Source: Paraburkholderia oxyphila NBRC 105797 (lineage in GTDB: Bacteria; Pseudomonadota; Gammaproteobacteria; Burkholderiales; Burkholderiaceae). From it: 34,908 nt of DNA. The notes beneath the pieces are model-generated. The model was not told the origin of the DNA, made no database searches, and saw nothing but the letters and a program-made list of their open reading frames with translations. This document shows, piece after piece, positions 24,257 to 33,172 of this stretch; positions within the stretch are counted from its first letter, which is position 1; every line of letters starts with the position of its first letter. The stretch is from assembly GCF_000685075.1 (NCBI RefSeq), contig NZ_BAYD01000091.1, positions 1 through 34,908 of the forward strand, read 5' to 3'. Position numbers and translations under genes: made by a program.

Positions 24257-24702
24257 CCAAACAGACCGCGCTGCAAACCCTCATCGGCCTCGCGCAGGAC
24301 GATGTCGATGCCGCGACGCAACGGCTCGGGCGCGTCCAGCGTGAGCGCGTGGAAATCGAGAAGCAATTGAAGGCGCTGATCGACTACCGCGACGAGTATC
24401 ACGCGCGCTTCACCGAGTCGGCGCGCACGGGCATGGCCGCAGGCAATGTGCGCAACTTCCAGGCGTTCATCGACACGCTCGACGCCGCCATCGACCAGCA
24501 GCGCCGCATGCTCGAGCAGGCCAAGCAGCGCGTCGAGGCCGCGAAGCCCGACTGGCAGCGCAGCAAGCAGAAGCTCGGCTCGTACGAGGTGCTGCAGTCG
24601 CGCCAGGACGACGTGCAAGCGCTCAAGGACGCCCGCCGCGAACAGCGCGACGCCGACGACCACGCCGCCCGCGTGCTGCGCATGCGCACTTCGCATCCAT
24701 GA
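24253..24702 (+). CDS. fliJ: Flagellar export protein FliJ
   Basis: The 149-residue protein is a continuous antiparallel coiled coil: LIGLAQDDVDAATQRLGRVQ, REQRDADDHAARVLR and similar charged heptads. FliJ is the central stalk of the FliI hexamer and recycles chaperones at the gate. The ATG overlaps the fliI stop (ATGA, 24253-24256). Length and composition suit the family. Confidence 0.93.
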   Translation: MTKQTALQTLIGLAQDDVDAATQRLGRVQRERVEIEKQLKALIDYRDEYHARFTESARTGMAAGNVRNFQAFIDTLDAAIDQQRRMLEQAKQRVEAAKPDWQRSKQKLGSYEVLQSRQDDVQALKDARREQRDADDHAARVLRMRTSHP

Positions 24703-24811
24703 CGCGGGCGCGAGCGCCGCGCGCGCTCATGTCATAGCCGGGACGCGCCCGCGTATCTCCCTGGAGACCCGCTCCGGGCGCGTCCAGATCACGTTCAAGA
24801 GAGCAGACAGC

Positions 24812-26314
24812 ATGTCGCTTCTATCCGCAGTCAGTTCGTTGTTCGGCGCCGCCGTGGATGCCGCCACGGGCAGCAACAGCAACGGCGCGAGCCCGTCCGA
24901 TCTCGCGAGCCAGGGCTTCGCGCAAACGCTGCAGCAAAGCATCGCCGCGCAGAACATGCCGGGCCCGCAGGCAAGTGCCTCGCAGCAGGGCGCGCAGGCG
25001 AATGCGTCGATCTCGTCGGCCGCGACGTCGGCTGCCTCTTCGGCTTACAACAGCGCGAGCGCGGCGGCCGCGCAGCATGCGTCGCAATCCTCGCAATCGT
25101 CCCAGTCGGCGCAGCAGGCCAATGACGGCGCCTCGGCGCACGGCGCGCGGCACGCGTCGAATGGCGCTCACCGCACCGGCGACGCCCATGCGCGCCAGAA
25201 GCAGGACGAAGCCTCAGGCTCGCAGGCCGCCGCGGCACAGGTTCAGGCGCAACAGGCACAGCAAGCGGCGCAGCAGGCCCAGAGCGACGGCGACGACGCT
25301 GCCCAGGCCGCCGACGCCACGCTCGCCGGCGTGGCGTCGGCCGCGAACGGAGCCGCAGGCACGGATGCCAACGGCGCGGCAGGCGACGGCACCGCCAGCG
25401 GCGACCCGAAGTCGGTGAGCGACGCGCTCAATGCCGCGCTCTCGACGCTGCGCGGCGGCGCGGCCACGCTGAACACGCACGTGGCGAGCGCCGCGCAGGG
25501 CGCGGCTTCGAGCGGATCGGGCATCGCGAGCAGTTTCGCGGCGCACATGGGCACGCAGGCGAAGGCCAAAACCCTGGGCACCGGCGTCGACGACAAGAGC
25601 GCCGCCGACGGCACCACGAAGTCCGTCGCCGCCACGGCAACCGACAGCGGTGCGCAGAACGCCAACGCCGCGCTTGCCGCGGCGGCAGCGGCGACGCAGC
25701 AGGCCGCGTCCACACAAACGGCCGCATCGAGCAGCGCCACGGACGCGCTCGCCGCCACCCAGGCCGCCGCCGCAGCAGCGGCTCAGGCCCAGGCGACCCA
25801 GGCCACCCAGAGCGCGAGCGCCAACCCGGCCGCGGCGGCTGCGGCGTCCACCACGCTCGCCCCGCAAGTGGGCACCTCGGACTGGGAGGACGCGCTGAGC
25901 CAAAAAGTGGTGTTCCTCTCGAACGCGCACCAGCAGTCGGCGGAGCTCACGCTCAATCCCAAGGACCTCGGGCCGCTGCAGGTCGTGTTGCAAGTCGCCG
26001 ACAACCACGCACACGCGCTCTTCGTCTCGCAGCATCAGCAAGTGCGCGAGGCTGTCGAAGCCGCGCTGCCGAAGCTGCGCGAGCAGATGCAGGAGAACGG
26101 CATCGGCCTCGGCAGCGCGAGCGTGAGCGACGGCTTCTCGCGCCAGATGAACCAGCAGGCGCAGCAAGACAGCGGCAGCGGCTCGGGCGGCTCGCGCACG
26201 TCGCGTTCGAGCGGCGCCGCCGGCATCGGCTCGGCGGGCGGCGTGGACAGCACCGCGAGCGCCGCCACGACGGCCACGCAGCGCACCGTGGGCTTGATCG
26301 ACACGTTTGCCTGA
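24812..26314 (+). CDS. fliK: Flagellar hook-length control protein FliK
   Basis: The 500-residue protein has a long Ala/Ser/Gln-rich, low-complexity first part (about 1-350) that serves as the molecular ruler. A conserved C-terminal domain follows (about 370-450): VVFLSNAHQQSAELTLNPKD, LGPLQVVLQVADNHAHALF, REAVEAALPKLREQMQENGI. It is secreted during hook assembly, and its C-terminal domain then triggers the FlhB specificity switch. The ATG at 24812 starts MSLLSAVSSLFG, 109 bases after fliJ; longer in-frame reading upstream overlaps fliJ. The ribosome site is weak. A second FliK-like gene lies at 15735. Confidence 0.94.
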   Translation: MSLLSAVSSLFGAAVDAATGSNSNGASPSDLASQGFAQTLQQSIAAQNMPGPQASASQQGAQANASISSAATSAASSAYNSASAAAAQHASQSSQSSQSAQQANDGASAHGARHASNGAHRTGDAHARQKQDEASGSQAAAAQVQAQQAQQAAQQAQSDGDDAAQAADATLAGVASAANGAAGTDANGAAGDGTASGDPKSVSDALNAALSTLRGGAATLNTHVASAAQGAASSGSGIASSFAAHMGTQAKAKTLGTGVDDKSAADGTTKSVAATATDSGAQNANAALAAAAAATQQAASTQTAASSSATDALAATQAAAAAAAQAQATQATQSASANPAAAAAASTTLAPQVGTSDWEDALSQKVVFLSNAHQQSAELTLNPKDLGPLQVVLQVADNHAHALFVSQHQQVREAVEAALPKLREQMQENGIGLGSASVSDGFSRQMNQQAQQDSGSGSGGSRTSRSSGAAGIGSAGGVDSTASAATTATQRTVGLIDTFA

Positions 26315-26575
26315 GGCATGACGTAGCGCGCGCGCGTGCATGCGCGCGCAACCATGCCGCGCGCATCGTGCCCGCCGCGCCTGGCCGCCCACGCTCGCCC
26401 GCGCGCGCGGCACAAAGCCAGGAGATAGCCGCAAATCCCCCGTCTATTCCTCCCATCGCTGTAAGCCAAAAGCCGGAACAATGCAGGCTGCCGGAATGAA
26501 TGCGAGCGCACGCCTTCCGGCCCCGACATCCGCAACACCGGACTCACCCACGGCTCATCCAGGCTCACAACCGAC
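26315..26575 (+). other. 261-base gap between fliK and fliL
   Basis: The first 30 bases hold alternating GC around TGCATGCG (about 26326-26350), a near-palindrome that could fold but has no T run. No -35/-10, sigma-28 or sigma-54 site stands out. Reading frames across the gap are unconserved. It may contain the start of a second flagellar operon (fliL onward). Confidence 0.35.
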
Positions 26576-27085
26576 ATGGCGACGACCCCGACCGCAAACC
26601 CGCAAGCCGCGCCCCAAAGCGCGCAACCCGGACCGCTCAAGCGCATCCTTCTCATCGCGCTGATCGCGATTCTTGCCGCAGGCGCTGCGGGCGGCGGCGT
26701 CTGGTTCTTCATGTCGCGCCACGCGGCCAGCGAGCCGGCCGCCGCGAGCGCGCCGCCGCCGCCGGCCGTGCCCATCTACTACGCGCTCGAGCCGATGACC
26801 GTAAACCTGCAGTCCGACGACGGCGAGACGCACTATCTGCGCGTCGGCTTGACGCTCAAGCTCGACAGCCAGGCCACCCAGGACGCGCTCGTCGCGCGCA
26901 TGCCCGAGATCCGCAGCCGCGTGCTGCTCGCGCTCTCGAACAAGCATCCGTCCGATCTCGCGCCGCTCGACGGCAAGCGCGCGCTCGCGGCCGAGCTCGC
27001 GCGGCTCATCGCGCAGCCCACCGACCCGCGCGGCACGCCCGCCCGCGTCGAAGACGTGCTGTTCACCGAATTCGTCGTCCAGTAA
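26576..27085 (+). CDS. fliL: Flagellar basal body-associated protein FliL
   Basis: This 169-residue single-pass protein has a 23-residue cytoplasmic head, a membrane helix (about 23-47, ILLIALIAILAAGAAGGGVW), a Pro/Ala-rich spacer, and a periplasmic domain with YYALEPMTVNLQSDDGETHY, LRVGLTLKLDS and EDVLFTEFVVQ. FliL rings the stators and raises motor torque. A gap of 261 bases separates it from fliK, the widest in the plus-strand cluster, so a new promoter may lie there. The ribosome site before the ATG is weak. Confidence 0.95.
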   Translation: MATTPTANPQAAPQSAQPGPLKRILLIALIAILAAGAAGGGVWFFMSRHAASEPAAASAPPPPAVPIYYALEPMTVNLQSDDGETHYLRVGLTLKLDSQATQDALVARMPEIRSRVLLALSNKHPSDLAPLDGKRALAAELARLIAQPTDPRGTPARVEDVLFTEFVVQ

Positions 27086-27175
27086 GCGCAGCATGAGCAC
27101 GCTCAACATGAACCCGCGCGTTCGCCCGCATGCCCTGTGCGCGGGCACGACGCAGCCAATCCGGAGCCTGGCATC

Positions 27176-28180
27176 ATGAGCATGGGTCACGACGAGTTCA
27201 TGTCGCAGGAGGAGGTCGATGCCCTCCTCAAAGGCGTCACCGGCGAAGTCGACATCGAGTCGACCCAGACCGAGCATCAAGGGGTGCGCCCGTACAACAT
27301 CGCGACGCAGGAACGCATCGTGCGCGGGCGCATGCCCGGCCTCGAGATCATCAACGAGCGTTTCGCGCGTCTGATGCGCGTGGGGATTTTCAACTTCATG
27401 CGCCGCACCGCCGAGATTTCCGTGGGCCCCGTGCGCGTGCAGAAGTACAGCGAATTCACGCGCAACCTGCCGATCCCGACGAACCTGAACCTCGTGCACG
27501 TGAAGCCGCTGCGCGGCACGTCGCTGTTCGTGTTCGACCCGAACCTCGTGTTTTTCGTGGTCGACAACCTGTTCGGCGGCGACGGGCGCTTTCACACGCG
27601 CGTCGAAGGCCGCGATTTCACGCAGACCGAGCAGCGCATCATCGGCAAGCTGCTCAATCTCGTCTTCGATCACTACACCACGGCGTGGAAGAGCGTGCGG
27701 CCGCTCACGTTCGAGTACGTGCGCTCGGAGATGCACACGCAGTTCGCCAACGTGGCGACGCCCAACGAGATCGTGATCGTCACGCAGTTTTCGATCGAGT
27801 TCGGCACAACGGGTGGCACGCTGCACATCTGCATGCCCTACTCGATGATCGAGCCGATCCGCGACGTGCTCGCCTCGCCGCTGCAAGGCGAAGTGCTCGA
27901 CGTGGACCGCCGCTGGGTGCGCGTGCTCTCGCAGCAGGTGCAGGCCGCCGAGGTGGAGCTCACCGCCGATCTCGCGCAGGTGCCGGTCACCTTCGAGCAG
28001 ATCCTGAACATGAAGAAGGGCGACGTGCTGCCGATGAACATCCCCGAGCACATCGTCGCCAAGGTGGACGGCGTGCCGGTGATGGAATGCGGCTACGGAA
28101 TTTTCAATGGTCAATACGCGTTGCGGGTCCAGAAGATGATCAGCGCAGCCGACACGATGAAGGAAGGTGGATATGAGTGA
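27176..28180 (+). CDS. fliM: Flagellar motor switch protein FliM
   Basis: The 334-residue protein begins MSMGHDEFMSQEEVDALLKG, which carries the N-terminal SQEEVDALL motif that binds phosphorylated CheY. The middle CheC-like domain follows (LPIPTNLNLVHVKPLRGTSL, VDNLFGGDGRF, TEQRIIGKLLNLVFDHYTTA), then the C-terminal SpoA-like domain (PVTFEQILNMKKGDVLPMNI). Together with FliG and FliN it forms the C ring that reverses rotation. I chose the ATG at 27176, 10 bases after GGAG; the ATG two codons later is also possible. Its end overlaps the fliN start (ATGAGTGA). Confidence 0.97.
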   Translation: MSMGHDEFMSQEEVDALLKGVTGEVDIESTQTEHQGVRPYNIATQERIVRGRMPGLEIINERFARLMRVGIFNFMRRTAEISVGPVRVQKYSEFTRNLPIPTNLNLVHVKPLRGTSLFVFDPNLVFFVVDNLFGGDGRFHTRVEGRDFTQTEQRIIGKLLNLVFDHYTTAWKSVRPLTFEYVRSEMHTQFANVATPNEIVIVTQFSIEFGTTGGTLHICMPYSMIEPIRDVLASPLQGEVLDVDRRWVRVLSQQVQAAEVELTADLAQVPVTFEQILNMKKGDVLPMNIPEHIVAKVDGVPVMECGYGIFNGQYALRVQKMISAADTMKEGGYE

Positions 28181-28634
28181 CGTGAACGCCACGCAAGGGG
28201 ACGAGCCCGTGCCGGGTCAGCAAGCCGCCGCCGGCGCGGCCGATGGCATCGACGCGATGGACGACTGGGCCGCCGCGCTCGCCGAGCAGAACGGCCACGA
28301 GAACCACGAAGTGGCCGCGCAGCCCGCCGCCGTGTTCCAGCCGCTCTCGAAGGTCGATTCGAACTCGACGCGCAACGACATCGACATGATTCTGGACATT
28401 CCCGTCCAGATGACCGTGGAGCTCGGCCGCACCAAGATCGCCATCCGCAACCTGCTGCAGCTCGCGCAGGGCTCGGTGGTGGAGCTCGACGGCCTCGCCG
28501 GCGAGCCGATGGACGTGCTCGTGAACGGCTGCCTGATCGCCCAGGGCGAAGTGGTGGTCGTGAACGACAAGTTCGGCATCCGCCTCACCGACATCATCAC
28601 GCCCTCCGAGCGCATCCGGAAGCTCAATCGATGA
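28173..28634 (+). CDS. fliN: Flagellar motor switch protein FliN
   Basis: The 153-residue protein has an acidic head of about 65 residues and the SpoA/SPOA C-terminal domain: DMILDIPVQMTVELGRTKIA, RNLLQLAQGSVVELDGLAGE, VLVNGCLIAQGEVVVVNDKF, GIRLTDIITP. FliN forms the base of the C ring and docks FliH for export. The ATG at 28173 follows GGAAGGTGG and overlaps fliM by 8 bases. Its stop overlaps fliO (ATGA, 28631-28634). Confidence 0.97.
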   Translation: MSDVNATQGDEPVPGQQAAAGAADGIDAMDDWAAALAEQNGHENHEVAAQPAAVFQPLSKVDSNSTRNDIDMILDIPVQMTVELGRTKIAIRNLLQLAQGSVVELDGLAGEPMDVLVNGCLIAQGEVVVVNDKFGIRLTDIITPSERIRKLNR

Positions 28635-29188
28635 AACGCTTTGCTGCATCCGCCGCGCTGGCGCTGGCGCTGGCAAGCGCAGGCGCAGGGCTTGCCGCCC
28701 TGCCCGCGCAGGCCGCCGACCTGCAGGCCGTGAACGAGGCCGCGCGCTCGGCATCGAGCGCATCGGCCGTGATCGCGGGCAGCGCGGTGCCGTCGCTGGG
28801 CTTCGGCGCGGTGCTGCAAACCGTGTTCGGCCTCGTGCTCGTGATTGGCGTGGTATTCGGCTGCGCGTGGCTCGCGCGGCGCCTCGGCCTCCAGCACGGC
28901 CCGAAGAGCGCGCTCGTGAAGACCGTGGGCGGCGCCTCGCTCGGCGGCAAGGAGCGCGTGGCCGTGGTCGAGATCGGCGACACCTGGCTCGTGCTCGGCG
29001 CCGCGCCCGGCAACGTGCGCCTCCTGCACACGATGCCCGCGGGCGAACTGCCGGCCTCTGCCGGCGCTGCTGCCAGTATGGCTGCCGGCTCCGCCGCCCT
29101 TCAGGGCACCTTCGGACAGCGCTTTCGTGACGCGCTCAAACACGAAGCAGGCAAACGTTTCAAGCGTCACGACGGCGGAGCGCAGTAA
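28631..29188 (+). CDS. fliO: Flagellar biosynthesis protein FliO
   Basis: The 185-residue protein has an N-terminal signal-like helix (1-33, ending in LPAQA), a membrane helix near 64-82 (QTVFGLVLVIGVVFGCAWLA) and a cytoplasmic FliO domain (VGGASLGGKERVAVVEIGDT, WLVLGAAPGNVRLLHTM). FliO is a scaffold that helps FliP oligomerise in the export gate. It overlaps fliN by four bases, and its TAA is followed immediately by the fliP ATG. The presence of a cleavable-looking leader before the usual helix is common in this family. Confidence 0.92.
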   Translation: MKRFAASAALALALASAGAGLAALPAQAADLQAVNEAARSASSASAVIAGSAVPSLGFGAVLQTVFGLVLVIGVVFGCAWLARRLGLQHGPKSALVKTVGGASLGGKERVAVVEIGDTWLVLGAAPGNVRLLHTMPAGELPASAGAAASMAAGSAALQGTFGQRFRDALKHEAGKRFKRHDGGAQ

Positions 29189-30034
29189 ATGCACGGCAGC
29201 ACCCATCATGACGCGCTCGCGGGCGGCCACGCTCGCGCGCACACTTCCTCGATCGTGAGATTCTCGCGCGCCGCCTTGCCGGCCGCACTCGTGCTCGGCG
29301 CGGGCGCCGCGGCGCTGCTGCTGCCGCATCTCGCACATGCACAGGCCGCTGCGCAGCCGCAGGGCCTGCCGGCCTTCAACACGAGCCCGGGCCCCAACGG
29401 CGGCACCACGTATTCGCTGAGCGTGCAGACGATGCTGCTGCTCACGATGCTGTCGTTCCTGCCCGCGATGGTGCTGATGATGACGAGCTTCACGCGCATC
29501 ATCATCGTGCTCTCGCTGTTGCGCCAGGCGCTCGGCACGACGACCACGCCGCCCAACCAGGTGCTCGTGGGCCTCGCGCTGTTCCTCACGATGTTCGTGA
29601 TGTCGCCCGTGCTCGACAAGGCTTATAACGACGGCTACAAGCCGTTCGCCGCCGGCACGATCTCGATGGACGACGCGGTGGCGCGCGGCGTCGCGCCGTT
29701 CAAGACCTTCATGCTGCGCCAGACCCGCGAGTCCGATCTCGCGCTGTTCGCGCGCATCTCGCACGCGGCGCCCATGCAGGGCCCCGAGGACGTGCCGCTC
29801 ACGCTGCTCGTGCCCTCGTTCGTCACGAGCGAGCTGAAGACGGGTTTCCAGATCGGCTTTACGATCTTTATTCCGTTTCTCATCATCGACATGGTGGTGG
29901 CGAGCGTGCTGATGTCGATGGGCATGATGATGGTGTCGCCCGCGACGATCTCGCTGCCGTTCAAGCTCATGCTGTTCGTGCTCGTGGACGGCTGGCAACT
30001 GCTGATCGGCTCGCTTGCGCAGAGCTTCACCTGA
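29189..30034 (+). CDS. fliP: Flagellar export gate protein FliP
   Basis: The 281-residue membrane protein starts right after the fliO stop. A signal peptide (about residues 25-52, ending LAHAQA) follows a 24-residue hydrophilic head, so a later start is possible. Conserved parts are MLSFLPAMVLMMTSFTRIII, LLRQALGTTTTPPNQVLVGL, FMLRQTRESDLALF, LTLLVPSFVTSELKTGFQIG and MGMMMVSPATISLPFKLMLF. Five FliP, four FliQ and one FliR form the export pore. Confidence 0.97.
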   Translation: MHGSTHHDALAGGHARAHTSSIVRFSRAALPAALVLGAGAAALLLPHLAHAQAAAQPQGLPAFNTSPGPNGGTTYSLSVQTMLLLTMLSFLPAMVLMMTSFTRIIIVLSLLRQALGTTTTPPNQVLVGLALFLTMFVMSPVLDKAYNDGYKPFAAGTISMDDAVARGVAPFKTFMLRQTRESDLALFARISHAAPMQGPEDVPLTLLVPSFVTSELKTGFQIGFTIFIPFLIIDMVVASVLMSMGMMMVSPATISLPFKLMLFVLVDGWQLLIGSLAQSFT

Positions 30035-30044
30035 GGAGTTCGCT

Positions 30045-30314
30045 ATGACGCCCGAAACCGTCATGACCCTTTCGCACGAAGCGATGTATGTGGCGTTGCT
30101 GCTGGCCGCGCCGCTCCTGCTCGTGTCGCTCGTCGTGGGTCTCGTGGTGAGCCTCTTCCAGGCCGCCACGCAAATCAACGAAAGCACGCTTTCGTTCATC
30201 CCCAAGCTCATCGCGATTGCGGTGACGCTCGTGATTGCCGGGCCGTGGATGCTCACCACCATGGTCGATTACATGCATCGCATGTTCGCGAGCATTCCGT
30301 CGCTTGCGGGCTAA
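30045..30314 (+). CDS. fliQ: Flagellar export gate protein FliQ
   Basis: The 89-residue protein has two membrane helices, with the family signature around VMTLSHEAMYVALLLAAPLL and LVVSLFQAATQINESTLSFI PK. It completes the FliPQR export gate. The ATG at 30045 has GAGGAG seven bases upstream, which decides the start over an in-frame frame opening at 30015. It starts 10 bases after the fliP stop. Confidence 0.97.
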   Translation: MTPETVMTLSHEAMYVALLLAAPLLLVSLVVGLVVSLFQAATQINESTLSFIPKLIAIAVTLVIAGPWMLTTMVDYMHRMFASIPSLAG

Positions 30315-30355
30315 GCGCGCTTTTTAGACCTCGCGCGCTCTTCGGCGCTCACACG

Positions 30356-31147
30356 ATGTTCACCGTCACCTACGCGCAGCTCAATCTCTGGCTCACCGCG
30401 TTCCTCTGGCCGTTCACGCGCATTCTCGCGCTCGTGGCCGTGGCGCCCGTGCTCGGCCACCGCTCGGTGCCCACGCGCATCAAGATCGGGATTGCCGCGT
30501 TCATCACGCTGATCGTCGCACCCACGCTCGATCCCATGCCGCAGGTCATGGTGTTTTCGGCCGAAGGCGTGTGGATTCTGGTCAACCAGTTTCTGATTGG
30601 CGCGGCGCTCGGGTTCACGATGCAGATCGTGTTCGCCGTCGTGACGGCGGCGGGCGACTTGATGGGGCTGGGCATGGGGCTCGGCTTCGCGTCGTTCTTC
30701 GACCCGCAGGCCAACACGTCCACACCCGCGCTTTCGTCGTGGCTGAACATGATGGCGATGCTCGCGTTTCTCGTCTTCGACGGGCATCTGCAGATGATCG
30801 CCGCGCTAGTCGAGACGTTCCACAGCGTGCCGGTGTCGGCCAATGTGCTTTCGGGCAATGGCTACCGGCTGATCGTGGGCTGGGGCGCGACGATATTCAA
30901 CGCCGGGCTGCTGCTCTCGCTGCCGGTGGTGGTGGCGCTGCTCATCACCAATATTTCGCTCGGCATCCTCAATCGCGCGGCGCCGCAGATCGGGATCTTT
31001 CAGATTGGCTTTGCACTCACGATGCTCGTGGGCTTGCTGCTGATTCAGATGATGATGCCCAATCTGATTCCCTACTTCGCGCGGCTCTTCGATGGCGGCA
31101 TCGATCAGATGGGGCGCGTGGCGGCGGGGCTGAGGCCTGGGCCGTGA
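30356..31147 (+). CDS. fliR: Flagellar export gate protein FliR
   Basis: The 263-residue polytopic protein shows the FliR pattern: FLWPFTRILALVAVAPVLGH, MQIVFAVVTAAGDLMGLGMG, LGFASFFDPQANTSTPALSS, WLNMMAMLAFLVFDGH and NISLGILNRAAPQIGIFQIG. One FliR closes the FliP5-FliQ4 helical pore. The ATG at 30356 begins the first helix; it follows fliQ by 41 bases. The gene ends the plus-strand flagellar run and converges on a two-partner secretion gene 30 bases further on. Confidence 0.96.
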   Translation: MFTVTYAQLNLWLTAFLWPFTRILALVAVAPVLGHRSVPTRIKIGIAAFITLIVAPTLDPMPQVMVFSAEGVWILVNQFLIGAALGFTMQIVFAVVTAAGDLMGLGMGLGFASFFDPQANTSTPALSSWLNMMAMLAFLVFDGHLQMIAALVETFHSVPVSANVLSGNGYRLIVGWGATIFNAGLLLSLPVVVALLITNISLGILNRAAPQIGIFQIGFALTMLVGLLLIQMMMPNLIPYFARLFDGGIDQMGRVAAGLRPGP

Positions 31148-31177
31148 AGCGCCTGCGATGCCGCGGCACTCATGCCC

Positions 31178-33028
31178 CTAGAGCGCCGCAGTGAGCGTCA
31201 CCCACGTCTGCTGGCGCGCCGCGTGCTCGGGACCCTGGCCAGCCCGCATGGCGTAGCTGATCTGCGCCGACACATGCTTGCCGCTATAGCTCGCGCCAAT
31301 CCCGTAGCCCTGCAGGTGCACCGATGCCCCCGTCATGGCGCCATCGTTGCGCATTCTGCCGCGCGCGTCGTCGTAGAAAATCTGCAACGCGGTGCCCGGC
31401 AGCGGCCGGATGAACTGGCTCACGCCCACGGAAACGATCACGCCGTCGTCCACGGCCGCCGCGTTCTGGTCGTACGCGCGCACGGCCGATGGCCCGCCCA
31501 GCCCGAGCCGCTGCGAACCGTCCAGCGCCCGGCTGGCCCACTGGCCACGAACCGCCAGCGAGGCTTGCGTGGTTGACGTGAGCGATTGAATGAACGTGGC
31601 GGACGGCTCGAGCTTGTAGAAGTCGTAGCGACGATCGACATAGGGCGCATCGCTGGTTCCATAGTCGTATTCCTTCTGCCTTGTTTCGCCGCGACTCGCC
31701 ACGACGCTGTACTGCGTCACGTTCCTGCGTGCGCCCCAATTGCCATAGTAATTGCCGTCGGCGCGCAGCGAAGCCACGAGACTGCGTTGCCGGCTCTCGA
31801 GGATATTGTCGAATTTTTCGTCGGTCGAGCTCCAGGCCTCCAGGCCCGCGCCGAGGTCGAGACTCGCGTTGGCAGTGCGGATCGCCGGCGTGGAGCCGTA
31901 CAGGCTGACGACGTCGGCCGAGCCTGTGCCCAGGCCGCTAAACTCCTCGCCGAACTTGTAGTCCACGTGCGAGTACGCCATACCCGCGCGGCTCGCGCCC
32001 AACCCGGTCAGCATGTCATAGGACACACGGCCGAGACGCGTGCGCCCTTCCTCGCCGGCGCTCGTCTGCATGAAACGCGGCGTGAAGTAGACCGTCCCCT
32101 GCAACTGGTCGCCCAGGCCGAGCACGTTGTTGACGCCGCCCGAAACGCCCACCCGGCGCCACCCCGCCTGGCGCGAACCCGAGTTGTCGAGGGTCGCCGC
32201 GGCGTAGTAGCGGTCGGCCGGCGTGACATCGACATCGACGATCGTGCCGCCCGGCTCCGTTCCCGTCGAGAGCGCCGACGACACCGAACCGACGCCGGGA
32301 ATGCCTTCGACGACGCGCGTATTGCGTTCGATTTCGCGCAGCGTCGGCGTGGTTTCGCTCGTGCTCGCGAGGATGGCCTTGAGGCGGTGCGTCGACACCT
32401 TCGAGCCGTTTTCCACGCCGATCGATTCGACGTGGCCGCGCTCGACACCAAAGCGCACGACCCCGGCCGTGACGGTCTGCGGCGGCAGCGTCACGCGCAC
32501 GAGCGTATCGCCGCCGTTGTAGAGCACCGTCGTCAGCTCGTCGCGCAACGTCTGCAATTGCGCAAGCGTCACGCTGCGCCCATGCCACGGCGCGAGGAAG
32601 GCATCGACACGCTGCTGCTCGGCTTCGGACAGCGCGCCGCCAAAATCGAATGCGTTGACGACGAAGGCAAACTCACCCGCGGCAGGCGCCGATTCGGCCG
32701 GCTTGGATGACTGCAGGGCAGGAGCGCGCTCGGTCGAGGATTCGCCTTCGATGCCACGCGTCATGTCAGCGTTCTGCCGCAGCAGCGCGCCGGCGCTGGG
32801 CGGCTCATAAGCGTGGGCATAGCCGTGCCATGCCGTCAGGCCGAGCAAGGGCAGACAGGCGGGACCGAGGCGTTGGCAAAGGTGCCAGTACCGGTTGGAG
32901 ACTTTCAAGGTGCGAAGGAAAACGAGGGGGCCAAACAAGACGACCCAAGGGTGCAAATTGGCGTGCGCCAATCCGGCAGACGTTGCCGGCGGTGCCGGGA
33001 ATCGCAGGGGAATGGGTGCGCCAACCAT
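31178..33028 (-). CDS. TpsB outer-membrane transporter (FhaC/ShlB/HecB family)
   Basis: The frame codes for 616 residues. A signal-like stretch near 55-74 (LPLLGLTAWHGYAHA) is preceded by about 50 residues that look non-conserved, so the true start may be internal. A POTRA_2 domain (about 118-192: FAFVVNAFDFGGALSEAEQQ, LRDELTTVLYNGGDTLVRV) is followed by a 16-stranded barrel. LGLGGPSAVRAY near 505 is the loop-6 VRGY-type motif (Ala for Gly). Such pores export a TpsA partner across the outer membrane. The partner lies directly upstream on the same strand. There is no good ribosome site before the ATG at 33028. Confidence 0.88.
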   Translation of the reverse strand: MVGAPIPLRFPAPPATSAGLAHANLHPWVVLFGPLVFLRTLKVSNRYWHLCQRLGPACLPLLGLTAWHGYAHAYEPPSAGALLRQNADMTRGIEGESSTERAPALQSSKPAESAPAAGEFAFVVNAFDFGGALSEAEQQRVDAFLAPWHGRSVTLAQLQTLRDELTTVLYNGGDTLVRVTLPPQTVTAGVVRFGVERGHVESIGVENGSKVSTHRLKAILASTSETTPTLREIERNTRVVEGIPGVGSVSSALSTGTEPGGTIVDVDVTPADRYYAAATLDNSGSRQAGWRRVGVSGGVNNVLGLGDQLQGTVYFTPRFMQTSAGEEGRTRLGRVSYDMLTGLGASRAGMAYSHVDYKFGEEFSGLGTGSADVVSLYGSTPAIRTANASLDLGAGLEAWSSTDEKFDNILESRQRSLVASLRADGNYYGNWGARRNVTQYSVVASRGETRQKEYDYGTSDAPYVDRRYDFYKLEPSATFIQSLTSTTQASLAVRGQWASRALDGSQRLGLGGPSAVRAYDQNAAAVDDGVIVSVGVSQFIRPLPGTALQIFYDDARGRMRNDGAMTGASVHLQGYGIGASYSGKHVSAQISYAMRAGQGPEHAARQQTWVTLTAAL

Positions 33029-33030
33029 GA

Positions 33031-33057
33031 AGGGAGAGGCAATGGATGCCTCTCCTT
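33031..33057. other. Hairpin between the TpsA and TpsB frames
   Basis: GAGAGGCA (33034-33041) and TGCCTCTC (33047-33054) pair perfectly around a 5-base loop, and flanking bases extend the stem to about 10 bp. It lies 3 bases outside the TpsB ATG. There is no long T run on either strand, so partial termination, RNA processing or stem-mediated control of tpsB are all possible. Confidence 0.55.
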
Positions 33058-33172
33058 TGTCGTGCGATCCGGCGGGACCGGCCGGAGGCGGGCGGCCGCT
33101 GGCGCGATCGGCTCGGGCCGATGGCGCCAGCGTGCCTCACGCCTGGCCGATCACCGGGGATCGATGCGGCGG

